A stretch of DNA of 64,000 nt from Tropicibacter oceani (lineage in GTDB: Bacteria; Pseudomonadota; Alphaproteobacteria; Rhodobacterales; Rhodobacteraceae). The notes below the pieces were generated by a model. It worked only from the letters and a program-made list of their open reading frames with translations. It was not told the DNA's origin and ran no database searches. The translations under genes were made by a program, and so were the position numbers. The stretch spans positions 3,658,001 to 3,722,000 of the forward strand of contig NZ_CP124616.1 in NCBI RefSeq assembly GCF_029958925.1. Direction: 5' to 3'. This document shows positions 26,625 to 35,059 of the stretch, in pieces. Within the stretch, counting starts at the first letter, position 1. Each line of letters opens with the position of its first letter.

Positions 26625-28402
26625 GCAAGAAACGCAAGGCCGATCGCCACAAGACCCCCGAGGTCTCGCCCGAGGCGGCGCGCGGCCTGGCGCTGTGGCT
26701 GTGGAAAGGCTACCTGAAGAAATACACCGGGCTGATGGCCATCGCGATGGTCTTCATGGCAATCGAAGGCGCGATGTTCGGCATGTTGTCCTACATGATG
26801 AAGCCGATGTTCGACGACGTCTTTGTCGGCGGCAATGCCGATGCGCTGGTCTGGGTCGCCTTTGCGGTGATGGCCATTTTCCTGGCGCGGGCCTTTTCCG
26901 GCGTGATCCAGAAAGTGCTGCTGACGCGGGTGTCGCAGCTGTCCATGGGCGATCTGCGCCAGGACATGCTGGAACACATCATGGTGCTGGACACCGGGTT
27001 TCATCAAAGCAACGGGCCGGGCCTTCTGATGCACCGGGTCGAAGGCGACGTCTCGGCGATCTCCAAGATCTGGAGCACGCTGATCACCGGGGCGGGCCGC
27101 GACGTGGTGGCGCTGATCTCGCTTTTCTGGGTGGCGCTGTTGATCGACTGGCGCTGGACGCTGGTGGCGCTGATCGGCGTGCCGCTGCTGGTGGTGCCCT
27201 CGATCTTTCTGCAACGCTTCGTGCGCGGCAATTCACGCCATGTGCGCAATGTCACCGCCGGCATGTCCAGCCACCTCAACGAGGTGTTCCACGGCATCAC
27301 CCCGGTCAAGCTGAACACGCTCGAGCGGTATCAGGCCAAACGCTATGCCACGCTGACCAAGGCGCGGGTGCGGTCCGAAACCCGCGCAGCGGTGGGCAAG
27401 GCCGCCCTGCCCGGTCTGATCGACGTGATGAGCGGCATCGGCTTTGTCGGCGTGTTGCTGTACGGCGGCAGCGAAATCCTGTCCGGCGCCAAGACCGTCG
27501 GCGATTTCATGGCCTTTTTCACCGCCATCGGGTTGGCCTTTGAACCGCTGCGCCGGCTGGGGGCCTTTAGCGGCGCATGGCAGCAGGCCGCCGCCAGCAT
27601 CGAACGCATCAAGGAACTGATGCAGACAAGCCCGACGTTGAAGGACCCGGCGCATCCCGTGCCCGCGCCGCAGGGCGTGCCGCGGATCGAATTGCGCGAC
27701 GTCCATCTCAGCTTTGGCGATGCCCCTGCCCTGCGCGGCGTGTCGCTGATTGCCGAGCCTGGCCAGACCACCGCGCTTGTCGGGGCCTCGGGCGCGGGGA
27801 AATCCACGATCTTCAACCTGTTGACCCGGCTTTTGGACAGCGATCAGGGCGATGTGCTGATCGGCGGCGTCGCCACCCGCGACATGGAGCTGCGCGCATT
27901 GCGCCGGATGTTCTCGGTCGTCAGCCAGGATTCGCTGTTGTTCGATGAAACCCTGCGCGAAAACGTGGTGCTTGGCCGCGACGTGGACGAACAGGCCCTG
28001 CAAAAGGCGCTTGAGGCGGCCCATGTCACCGACTTTCTGCCGCGCCTGGAAAACGGGTTGGACACGCCTGTCGGCCCGCGCGGATCGAACCTGTCGGGGG
28101 GGCAACGCCAGCGCGTCGCGATCGCCCGCGCGCTGCTGCGCGACACTCCGATCCTGCTGCTGGACGAAGCCACCAGCGCGCTGGACGCCCAGTCCGAAGC
28201 GGTGGTCCAGTCAGCCCTGGAACGTCTGTCCGAAGGGCGCACCACGCTTGTCATCGCGCACCGGCTGGCGACGATCCGCAATGCCGACAAGATCGTCGTG
28301 ATGCACCAGGGCCGCGTTGTCGATCAGGGCACGCATGACGAATTGATCGCCCGCGATGGCCCGTACCAGGATCTGTACCACCTGCAATTCGACCATGGCT
28401 AA
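26621..28402 (+). CDS. ABC exporter, fused permease and ATPase (MsbA-like)
   Basis: A 593-residue half-transporter: six transmembrane helices (residues about 20-310), then a nucleotide-binding domain with Walker A GASGAGKST, signature LSGGQRQR and Walker B ILLLDEATS. The H-loop is IAHRLATI. This architecture matches MsbA-type lipid flippases and drug exporters. It is coupled to the preceding phosphatase. Substrate cannot be assigned from the sequence alone. Confidence 0.9.
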   Translation: MSKKRKADRHKTPEVSPEAARGLALWLWKGYLKKYTGLMAIAMVFMAIEGAMFGMLSYMMKPMFDDVFVGGNADALVWVAFAVMAIFLARAFSGVIQKVLLTRVSQLSMGDLRQDMLEHIMVLDTGFHQSNGPGLLMHRVEGDVSAISKIWSTLITGAGRDVVALISLFWVALLIDWRWTLVALIGVPLLVVPSIFLQRFVRGNSRHVRNVTAGMSSHLNEVFHGITPVKLNTLERYQAKRYATLTKARVRSETRAAVGKAALPGLIDVMSGIGFVGVLLYGGSEILSGAKTVGDFMAFFTAIGLAFEPLRRLGAFSGAWQQAAASIERIKELMQTSPTLKDPAHPVPAPQGVPRIELRDVHLSFGDAPALRGVSLIAEPGQTTALVGASGAGKSTIFNLLTRLLDSDQGDVLIGGVATRDMELRALRRMFSVVSQDSLLFDETLRENVVLGRDVDEQALQKALEAAHVTDFLPRLENGLDTPVGPRGSNLSGGQRQRVAIARALLRDTPILLLDEATSALDAQSEAVVQSALERLSEGRTTLVIAHRLATIRNADKIVVMHQGRVVDQGTHDELIARDGPYQDLYHLQFDHG

Positions 28403-28405
28403 GGC

Positions 28406-29083
28406 CTATTTGCGATAGTCCCGGGCCAGCGTCCGGGGGTCCGCGCCGGCCAGGTACCGCAGCAGCGTGCCCAGGTTGCGCGCGCCGCGCCGCAACCAGC
28501 CCTGCCGCCGATAGCGGTCGGCACTGGTGATCGCAAAAACCGGCACTTCGGTCAGGTGGCCGCGCAGGGCACGCGCCAGGGCCACATCCTCCATCAGCGG
28601 AATATCGGGGAACCCGCCCGCCGTGTCATAGGTGGCGCGGTCGATCAGCAACCCCTGATCGCCATAGGGCAGCCCGAACAACCGCGAGCGCAGGTTCGCC
28701 CAGCCCGCCACAAGGCGCGGCGCAGCGCCAGGTGCGTCAAAGCGCAGGCGGAAATGATAGGCGCCAGGCCGTGAGAGGGCGGCCGCGACCGCCTGTGTCC
28801 AGCCTTCGTCCAGAACGGTGTCGGCATGCAGGAACAGCAGCCAGTCGCCCGCCGCCGCCGTGCCCCCCCGGCGCATCTGTCCGCCGCGCGACGGCGGTCC
28901 GCTGACCACCTCGGCGCCTGCCGCCTCGGCTATGCGCAGCGTGGCGTCGCGCGATCCGCCGTCGGTAAAGATCAGCTCGCGGATCAGGCCCGCGCCCAGG
29001 CCTTCGCCAAGGGCGGCAAGGCAGGCGGGCAATCCGGCTTCGGCGTCGAGCGTCGGGATGATGACCGAGATGGGGGCGCGCAT
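28406..29083 (-). CDS. TIGR04283-type family 2 glycosyltransferase
   Basis: A 225-residue enzyme with a GT2 start (ISVIIPTLDAEAGLPACLAA), the diagnostic ELIFTDGGSRD (DxG/DxD type) near residues 36-46, and the HADT sequence in LLFLHADTVL around residues 83-92. The pattern matches the TIGR04283 family, annotated for arsenosugar biosynthesis in some genomes. No arsenic genes are nearby. It is convergent with the ABC exporter, three bases apart. Confidence 0.82.
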   Translation of the reverse strand: MRAPISVIIPTLDAEAGLPACLAALGEGLGAGLIRELIFTDGGSRDATLRIAEAAGAEVVSGPPSRGGQMRRGGTAAAGDWLLFLHADTVLDEGWTQAVAAALSRPGAYHFRLRFDAPGAAPRLVAGWANLRSRLFGLPYGDQGLLIDRATYDTAGGFPDIPLMEDVALARALRGHLTEVPVFAITSADRYRRQGWLRRGARNLGTLLRYLAGADPRTLARDYRK

Positions 29084-29144
29084 GGGGCCTGTTCGCTATG
29101 GCTTGTGCACCCTATATGGCAAGGAACAGCAAAAGGGGAAAGCC

Positions 29145-29885
29145 ATGGCACACAGCGACAGGACAATCTTGCGGGTCAGCGGGCCGGACACCCGGCATTT
29201 TCTGCAAGGATTGGTGACCAACGACGTGGCGCGGCTGGACAGCGGTCTGGTCTATGCGGCGCTGCTGACGCCGCAGGGCAAGTACCTGGCCGATTTCTTC
29301 CTTGTCCCCGATGGGGAGGATGTTCTGATCGACGCCGATGCCGACCAGGCCCCGGCCCTGATGCAACGGCTGGCGATGTACAAGCTGCGATCGAAGGTCG
29401 ACATCACGCAGACCGATCTGGCGGTGACACGCGGAACCGGCACGCCGCCGCAGGGCGCCTATGCCGACCCGCGCCATCCGTCGCTGGGCTGGCGCGGCTA
29501 TGCCGGGCAGCCCGGGCAGGATGCCGATTGGAACGCGCTGCGCGTTGCCGCCTGCATTCCGCAAAGCGGGATCGAGCTGACCCCAGACACCTTTATCCTC
29601 GAGGCTGGGTTCGAACGCCTGAACGGGGTGGATTTCAAAAAGGGGTGCTATGTCGGCCAGGAGGTCACCGCGCGCATGAAGCACAAGACCGAGCTGCGCA
29701 AGGGCCTGGCCCTTGTCACCGTCGACGGCGCGGCGCCCCTTGGCAGCGACATCACCGCCGAGGGAAAGCCGGTCGGTACGATCTACACCCAGTCCGGCGG
29801 GCGCGGCATTGCCTATCTGCGGTTCGACCGGGCCAGCGGCCCGATGCAAGCCGATGGCGCCAGCCTGCGCCTGGCGTCGGACTGA
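29145..29885 (+). CDS. ygfZ: Tetrahydrofolate-binding protein YgfZ
   Basis: A 246-residue protein of the YgfZ/GcvT superfamily, which helps repair or maintain Fe-S clusters and some tRNA modification enzymes. The YgfZ-specific KGCYVGQE motif is at residues 166-173, and TNDV near residue 25 matches the family N-terminus. The start ATG at 29145 follows AAAAGGGGAA. The longer upstream frame crosses the glycosyltransferase gene on the other strand and is not real. Confidence 0.9.
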   Translation: MAHSDRTILRVSGPDTRHFLQGLVTNDVARLDSGLVYAALLTPQGKYLADFFLVPDGEDVLIDADADQAPALMQRLAMYKLRSKVDITQTDLAVTRGTGTPPQGAYADPRHPSLGWRGYAGQPGQDADWNALRVAACIPQSGIELTPDTFILEAGFERLNGVDFKKGCYVGQEVTARMKHKTELRKGLALVTVDGAAPLGSDITAEGKPVGTIYTQSGGRGIAYLRFDRASGPMQADGASLRLASD

Positions 29886-29891
29886 CGGCGC

Positions 29892-30359
29892 CTATTCTTT
29901 CAGGGATTTTCCCAGTTTGTGCACCTGGGGCATGGCACCCTGCCGGGCAAAGAACCGCTGCGCCTGCGTGTTGAAGGCGTGGTGGGTAACGTCCCAGCAG
30001 GTGATCGCGCCTTCGCGCATCCGCTCTTCCATCTCGTGGACCAGCGCCTGCGCGATGCCCCGGCCGCGCAACGACGGGGCAACATAGAGATGATCCAGCA
30101 GGATGCGGCTTTGGGCCTGGCGGAAACTGTCACGCGGGCGCCGTTCCGGCACGGCCATCAGGTAGGCGGACAAAACGCCGTTGTCGCGGTGGCCAAAGAA
30201 CCAAGCCCCGGCCTTGGCCTGGGTTTCCAGAAAGGCCAGCAAGGCGCCGCTGGACGCCTGATCGTGAAAGACATCGGGCAGATGCGCCACGTGATGGGCA
30301 TGCAGGGCGCGCAGCAGCGGCACCACCTGCGGCAGATCCTGCCGGTCGAGACGTGACAT
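29892..30359 (-). CDS. GNAT-family N-acetyltransferase
   Basis: A 155-residue acetyltransferase. LLDHLYVAPSLRGRGIAQAL (about residues 86-105) is the acetyl-CoA-binding motif A (RGxGxA), and NTQAQRFFARQGA is motif B. Substrate unknown. Its ATG lies just after the efp terminator hairpin: the GGAGG that could serve as its ribosome site is inside that stem, so the terminator could shield its own translation start. Convergent with ygfZ. Confidence 0.82.
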   Translation of the reverse strand: MSRLDRQDLPQVVPLLRALHAHHVAHLPDVFHDQASSGALLAFLETQAKAGAWFFGHRDNGVLSAYLMAVPERRPRDSFRQAQSRILLDHLYVAPSLRGRGIAQALVHEMEERMREGAITCWDVTHHAFNTQAQRFFARQGAMPQVHKLGKSLKE

Positions 30360-30360
30360 G

Positions 30361-30393
30361 AAAAAGGCCTCCGGGCGCTGCGCCGGAGGCCTT
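30361..30393 (-). terminator. Terminator after efp, containing the GNAT ribosome site
   Basis: On the minus strand an 11-bp stem (AAGGCCTCCGG/CCGGAGGCCTT) with an eight-base loop is followed by five Ts. It starts 41 bases after the efp stop and ends one base before the GNAT start codon. The GGAGG in the right arm is about nine bases from that ATG. Confidence 0.8.
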
Positions 30394-30434
30394 GATCGTG
30401 TGCAACCCCCGTCGATGAGGGCCGAATGCAGCCC

Positions 30435-30998
30435 TCAGGCGCGTTCGGAATATTCCATGGCTTCGGTGTTCACGACGATATCCTCGTCCTGCCCGACAAA
30501 GGGCGGCACCAGGATGCGCACGCCGTTGTCCAAAACCGCCGGCTTGAAGCTATTGGCTGCGGTCTGGCCTTTGACGACCGGCTCGGTCTCGACGATCTTG
30601 CAGATCACCTTTTGCGGCACGGTGGCGTTCAGCGCCTCGGAGTCGTGGAATTCGACGACGATGGTCATGCCGTCCTGCAGGAACGGACGGCGATCGCCCA
30701 GCAGGTCTGCGTCCAGCTGGACCTGCTCATAGGTCTCGGTGTCCATGAAGATCAGCTGGCCGCTGTCTTCGTACAGGAACTGCATGTCCTTCTGTTCCAG
30801 GCGCACGCGCTCGACCTTGTCGGCGCTGCGGAACCGTTCGTTCAGCTTGGACCCGTTGCGCAGGTTTTTCAGCTCGACCTGGGCAAAGGCGCCGCCCTTG
30901 CCGGGCTTGACGTGGTCGACTTTGACAGCGGCCCAAAGGCCACCATTGTGCTCCAGAACGTTCCCGGGGCGGATCTCGTTTCCGTTGATCTTAGGCAT
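30435..30998 (-). CDS. efp: Elongation factor P
   Basis: A 187-residue factor that relieves ribosome stalling at polyproline. The three-domain length is normal. The KPGKGGAF loop near the N-terminus holds Lys34, the residue lysylated by EpmA/EpmB in bacteria that have the Lys form. The ATG at 30998 starts the standard [14 protein letters not shown]; the frame extends far upstream but without family similarity. Monocistronic, divergent from the DUF6280 gene and followed by its own terminator. Confidence 0.97.
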   Translation of the reverse strand: MPKINGNEIRPGNVLEHNGGLWAAVKVDHVKPGKGGAFAQVELKNLRNGSKLNERFRSADKVERVRLEQKDMQFLYEDSGQLIFMDTETYEQVQLDADLLGDRRPFLQDGMTIVVEFHDSEALNATVPQKVICKIVETEPVVKGQTAANSFKPAVLDNGVRILVPPFVGQDEDIVVNTEAMEYSERA

Positions 30999-30999
30999 G

Positions 31000-31215
31000 T
31001 GGCTAAACCGTGGCAAAAGGTTGAAGATTGGTTGACGGCTCCTATATCTGGCGGAAGACGCCCGTGCAAGACAACGATATGTCGTTTCGCATTTGCAGAC
31101 AGATATGAGCAAATTGCATGGGTGGTATGCGCACAAGGGGTATCCGAATCGGATCGAATAGTCCATAACCCCCTTCACGCCGGAAAACACAAGAGCAATA
31201 ATCAAAGGTCCAACT
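31000..31215. promoter_or_regulatory. Divergent promoter region efp/DUF6280
   Basis: These 216 bases are AT-richer than the flanks. They contain a perfect 13-base palindrome ATCCGAATCGGAT (31142-31154) and a five-base dyad around 31067-31080 (AACGA-N4-TCGTT). Either could be an operator shared by the two genes. Confidence 0.35.
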
Positions 31216-31539
31216 ATGAAAGATTTCGTTGACGGCACCGCCTTCAATGCCGAACAAGGCAACCGCGCACGCAAGCTGTTCGCGGCGGTGGTACTGGCTG
31301 CTCTGGATGACGCCATTGCGGATGACAAGAAGTATGGCAATGGCCCCGAACAGATCGCACGCTGGGCACGGTCCCGCGACGGTCGCGAGGTTCTGTCCTG
31401 CGCCGGGATCGACCCGAACGAACGTGTCGTGTCCGGTCTGATGGATTTCGTCTCCAAAGGTGTGCGCACCTCGGTGGCGCTGTCCCGCGAAGAAAGCGAG
31501 CGTCGCAATGCCGCCGCTCAGCAGGCCGAAGCGGCCTGA
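31216..31539 (+). CDS. DUF6280-type small conserved protein
   Basis: A 107-residue soluble protein, mostly helical: [20 protein letters not shown] at the start, a helix-rich middle and an Ala/Glu-rich end ([14 protein letters not shown]). It matches a family I know as a Rhodobacterales-specific DUF6280 protein adjacent to efp. No catalytic or binding motif is evident. It is followed by a strong terminator at 31561. Confidence 0.75.
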   Translation: MKDFVDGTAFNAEQGNRARKLFAAVVLAALDDAIADDKKYGNGPEQIARWARSRDGREVLSCAGIDPNERVVSGLMDFVSKGVRTSVALSREESERRNAAAQQAEAA

Positions 31540-31560
31540 CATCCAAACGCTGCCAAGCAG

Positions 31561-31590
31561 AAAAACGCGCCCTGAAGGGGCGCGTTTTTT
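31561..31590 (+). terminator. Terminator after the DUF6280 gene
   Basis: ACGCGCCC-TGAAG-GGGCGCGT with a preceding A-run and trailing T-run: a perfect 8-bp GC stem extended by A/T pairs. It ends the small gene and is probably bidirectional. Confidence 0.9.
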
Positions 31591-31668
31591 GTTGTCTGAC
31601 GTGCAGTTTCGGGATTAGGGATCAGGGCCGCGCACCCGGCACAAAGCCGGGGTGCAAGGGCGCAAGGA

Positions 31669-32763
31669 CTAGTCGAAATCCTGGCTGACCATGGCGCGGT
31701 GAATTTCGCGGCGCACCAGTTTGCGCACGTTGCGGGTGATCCGCTCGCCCAGCGCGCCCTGCAATTCCTGCCGCACGATATCCGACACCATTTCACGCAG
31801 CGTCGCCTCGTCAATGGTGGGCAGCGCCTCGTTTTCGGTGGCGATGGCGGTCAATTCCGGCTCCATGGGCTTAAGCTCGGGCTTGGTCCGGTCGGCCTTG
31901 GGGCGGTTGTCGTGGTGATCTTCCCAATCGATGGGTGTCGCAGGGCGGTGGACAAAGGCGGGCTCTTCGCTGCTGTCGCATTCCCATTCGTCCGGGGTGC
32001 GCCCGACCATCGCCTCCAACTCGGCGATCTTGCTTTCCAGCGATTGCGCCGGCGCGTCCTCGGCGGCGGTGTCCGACTGGACCTGCGGCGCCAGGTCGGC
32101 GCTGTCCTCGGGCTCATCCAGCATCGGCTGCTGCGCTTCGACAGGCGCTGCGGTCTCCGGGGCGTCGGTTGCGGCCTCTGCCGGTTGCGGCGCGGAGTCT
32201 GCGGCCTGTTCGGCAGGCGCGCTGTCGTCCGTTTCGGTGGAAAAGGCGCGGGCGACTTCCTGTTCGACCAGCTGGCTGAGAATCGACGAGGCGGTCAGCG
32301 GCGCATCATCATCCAGGTCGTGATTGTCGAAAAACGCCATGTCGGTCTCATCGACCTCGGGCAGAGGCTCGGCCGGGTCCTGGCGATCTTCGGGCTGATC
32401 GGCGACCTGCGCAGAGTCGGCGTCAGGAATGGTTTCGGGAATCGCCTGCGGTTCGGCCTGTTCCGGCACAGCGGGTTCGGGCGCGGGCAGTTCCACGGCG
32501 GCCTGCGGTTCAGGCGCGGGTTCGGCGGGGATGTCTTCGGCGGGCAGGACAGTCGGGTTGGTCAGCAGCACCGGGGCCGAGGCAGGCCGATCCGGCGCCT
32601 TGGCAGGGCTGTCCTGCTTGACCCGCAGGGCCGGTGTCAGAACCAGCTTGCCCGGCTGTGACGGAGAATCGGGAACACGTTTGGGCCGCGAATCTTCGGA
32701 TACGAGCCGCCGAATCGAGGACAGGACATCCTCTATTTCCATATTCGTCACAGGATCAGACAT
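31669..32763 (-). CDS. PopZ-like polar scaffold candidate
   Basis: A 364-residue protein with the architecture of Caulobacter PopZ. The N-terminus MEIEDVLSSIRRLVSED (residues 8-24) closely mirrors PopZ's client-binding helix MEEILASIRRIISED. A ~280-residue, Asp/Glu/Pro/Ala-rich disordered middle follows. The end (about residues 318-362) is helical, REMVSDIVRQELQGAL and NVRKLVRREI, like PopZ's oligomerisation helices. Length exceeds PopZ (177). Position between the Pcm-like gene and the DUF6280/efp block resembles a pcm-(tolC)-popZ order I recall in other alphaproteobacteria. Functional equivalence is inference. Confidence 0.6.
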   Translation of the reverse strand: MSDPVTNMEIEDVLSSIRRLVSEDSRPKRVPDSPSQPGKLVLTPALRVKQDSPAKAPDRPASAPVLLTNPTVLPAEDIPAEPAPEPQAAVELPAPEPAVPEQAEPQAIPETIPDADSAQVADQPEDRQDPAEPLPEVDETDMAFFDNHDLDDDAPLTASSILSQLVEQEVARAFSTETDDSAPAEQAADSAPQPAEAATDAPETAAPVEAQQPMLDEPEDSADLAPQVQSDTAAEDAPAQSLESKIAELEAMVGRTPDEWECDSSEEPAFVHRPATPIDWEDHHDNRPKADRTKPELKPMEPELTAIATENEALPTIDEATLREMVSDIVRQELQGALGERITRNVRKLVRREIHRAMVSQDFD

Positions 32764-32909
32764 CTGTTTTTATCCACTCTCGCCTCGGGCATCAGTTTAC
32801 CCGCGCCAAGGCGTTCACACAACAGACGCAGAAAAAGTTAATCTTTTCTGACGGCGCGCGGGTTACGGAGCATGGAAATCCAAACCCGCACCACCGTTGA
32901 TTCCCGGGA

Positions 32910-33563
32910 TTACAGGGCGAAAGCCGCCTGTTTTTCAAAGCCCGGCAGCACCGGCGCCGTGCCGTTGAACGCAAAGCGCCAGTTGATCACGCCGTCGATC
33001 TTGTGGCCAACCCGCACCGTTCCCAGCGCTTTTTCCATAAAGATGACGGCAATTCGTCCGCCGTCCTTCAATTGATCGCACAGCGCCTGCGGCAAGTCTT
33101 CGACCCCGCCCTCGACGATGATCACGTCATAGGGGCCATGTTCCGCAGCGCCCTGCCCCAGCGGGCCGGTCTGCAGAATCACGTTGTCGGCCTGATGTTC
33201 AGTCAAAAGCGCCTGGGCTTCGCCGGCGCGTTCTTCGTCGTCCTCAAGGGCGACGACTGCCTCGGCGATGCGGGCGATCACGGCGGACGAGTAGCCAAGC
33301 CCTGCGCCCACATCCAGGACAAAGTCCGAATTGGTCAGGTTCAGGGCATCCAGCATCTTGGCGAAAAGCCGCGGTTCCAGCAGAACACGGCCTGCGCCCA
33401 GTTCGACATCGGTGTCGGCATAGGCGGCCTCGATCCGGTCACGCGGCACGAAAACCTCGCGCGGGACGTTCAGCATGGCGTCGATGATCGGGAACTCGGT
33501 CACATCGGACGGGCGCACCTGAGTGTCGACCATCATGCGGCGGCGGGTGGCGAAGTCAGTCAT
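32910..33563 (-). CDS. Pcm-like (protein-L-isoaspartate methyltransferase) protein
   Basis: A 217-residue SAM-dependent methyltransferase. LDVGAGLGYSSAVIA (84-97, motif I) and the surrounding fold are those of the Pcm family. However, the loop that in true isoaspartyl methyltransferases reads roughly TISxPxxVA and includes the catalytic Ser is LLEPRLFAKM here (residues 61-70). Repair of isoaspartates is therefore doubtful. The ATG at 33563 is followed by a short basic N-terminus. The gene lies 146 bases upstream of the PopZ-like protein. Confidence 0.8.
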   Translation of the reverse strand: MTDFATRRRMMVDTQVRPSDVTEFPIIDAMLNVPREVFVPRDRIEAAYADTDVELGAGRVLLEPRLFAKMLDALNLTNSDFVLDVGAGLGYSSAVIARIAEAVVALEDDEERAGEAQALLTEHQADNVILQTGPLGQGAAEHGPYDVIIVEGGVEDLPQALCDQLKDGGRIAVIFMEKALGTVRVGHKIDGVINWRFAFNGTAPVLPGFEKQAAFAL

Positions 33564-33746
33564 GAACTAAACTCTTTCGTTCAGATACCTTGTCCTTTTG
33601 TGACACAACCGGCGAAGAACGGCAATGTCTTGCGGGCCTGTCGGGACGATTTACCGTGCACGTCGTTACCGGTTGGTTTCCAGCCGGCCCAAGGCCCGAT
33701 ATCCGCTTGACGCGGCTTTGCGAAGACCCTAAGCAGGCGCTGCTCT

Positions 33747-33820
33747 GGCGAGTTGGCGGAGTGGTGACGCAGCGGATTGCAAATCCGTGTACACCGGTTC
33801 GATTCCGGTACTCGCCTCCA
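33747..33820 (+). tRNA. tRNA-Cys (GCA)
   Basis: A 74-base cloverleaf with encoded CCA: acceptor GGCGAGT/ACTCGCC, discriminator T, anticodon loop TTGCAAA giving anticodon GCA, T-arm CCGG-TTCGATT-CCGG. Standard Cys identity (discriminator U). Confidence 0.97.
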
Positions 33821-33827
33821 GATCCAC

Positions 33828-33870
33828 CCATCAGGTTTTCGGCACCCTTTACGGTTCGGAAACCTGATGG
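33828..33870. repeat. Long stem-loop behind tRNA-Cys
   Basis: CCATCAGGTTT (33828-33838) and AAACCTGATGG (33860-33870) form a perfect 11-bp stem with a 21-base loop, eight bases after tRNA-Cys and 54 bases before the C45 gene's end. No T-run follows on either strand. It may be a termination/processing element for the two convergent transcripts. Confidence 0.5.
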
Positions 33871-33924
33871 TGGGACCCTGCCCCGCCTCATTTCCGTTCA
33901 GCCTTACAAGCGCGGCCCTGCGTC

Positions 33925-34917
33925 CTAGTAGGTGACCTGCCGTTCGGCCGAAGGGAAAGTCACGGTAATCGCATCCTCGGGGAAGTCATCAAAACCCTTG
34001 GACCAGGTCCGATCCGGCCAGTGAATGTCCAGCGTTCCCTTTCTGGGCCGATAGGCGGCGGTATACAGCGTGCCAAAGCCCGACGAAAAGGCCGTGGAAT
34101 ACAGCGGCGGTTTCAAAAAGGCCCCGACAAAGCGTTTCTGCGTGTCCGGGTGCAGGGTCAGCCGTTGCAGCAGGAACCGCTCGCGCTCGACCGTGGCGGT
34201 GAACCTTGCGTGGCTGGACCATTCGACACGTTCCTGGTGGTTGGTGGCCACCGCCGCCCGTGTCAGCACCGTGGGCCGGTCCGGTGTCAGATAGGCGGTC
34301 AGGTACTGCCGCTGGGCATCCAGAACGGTGACGTTATAGCTCATGTGGCAGGGGATGCGTTTGAGCACCGCGCCCGCCTCTTTGGCGGTGGTGCAGGTTT
34401 GCAGGATATAGCGAAGGATCAGCGGCACGCCAAAGCCTGTGCCGACCTCGCGCCGCCCGCCAAAGGTCAGCGAAGCGGCCAGTCCGGCATCGTTCATCCC
34501 GTCGACCAGTCCGAACAGACCGTCCGTCGTGCCGATGACACCGCGACCGTTCCACCGGGTTTTCAGGGTGATCCCGTCAAAGGCGTTGCTGTCATAGTCG
34601 TAGTTGCGCACCAAAAGCGGTTCGTTGCCCGGCCAGATCGCCTGACTGCATCCCGCAAGGTAACGCGGCGGGCAATAAAAGCTGAGAAACCGCGCCTCGG
34701 TATCGCCGCCGCCGGCCAGCGCGCAAAGCCTGTCATACAGGTCCAGCAGTTCCGGCATGTAGTCGCGGATGGCGCGCCGGGATTCGGCATAGGTCGGGCG
34801 CCCCGACAGCCCCTCTCGGGCCCACCAGGCCGAGTAGGACGGCCAGTATTCGGCGAATTGGCCAGCCCATTTCGGCCCTGGCTGATCCTCACTGATGGCG
34901 CGAAACACGACGTTCAT
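33925..34917 (-). CDS. C45/linear-amide C-N hydrolase (NTN-type)
   Basis: A 330-residue hydrolase related to acyl-CoA:6-APA acyltransferase/C45 peptidases. LAGCSQAIWPGN (Cys90 as likely nucleophile after self-processing) followed by LLVRNYDYD is the family's N-terminal-nucleophile motif. ATG 34917 is chosen since the conserved domain begins here; an upstream extension adds 23 residues without similarity. It may hydrolyse amide bonds of acylated amines. It is the last gene of the leftward run started by the PuuR-like regulator, separated by 142 bases from the ATP-grasp gene. Confidence 0.75.
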   Translation of the reverse strand: MNVVFRAISEDQPGPKWAGQFAEYWPSYSAWWAREGLSGRPTYAESRRAIRDYMPELLDLYDRLCALAGGGDTEARFLSFYCPPRYLAGCSQAIWPGNEPLLVRNYDYDSNAFDGITLKTRWNGRGVIGTTDGLFGLVDGMNDAGLAASLTFGGRREVGTGFGVPLILRYILQTCTTAKEAGAVLKRIPCHMSYNVTVLDAQRQYLTAYLTPDRPTVLTRAAVATNHQERVEWSSHARFTATVERERFLLQRLTLHPDTQKRFVGAFLKPPLYSTAFSSGFGTLYTAAYRPRKGTLDIHWPDRTWSKGFDDFPEDAITVTFPSAERQVTY

Positions 34918-35059
34918 GCGGTCTGGATACCCGAATTTGATTACCGAACAAGTCACAAAGCCGAGGTCAGGCCCGAAACCGCGCACCGCCCTGCCCTGCC
35001 CGGCGCCGATCGCCCCCGGGGCGAAGGGGCGGCAAGACCGCCCCCTTTGTCCCCGGAAC

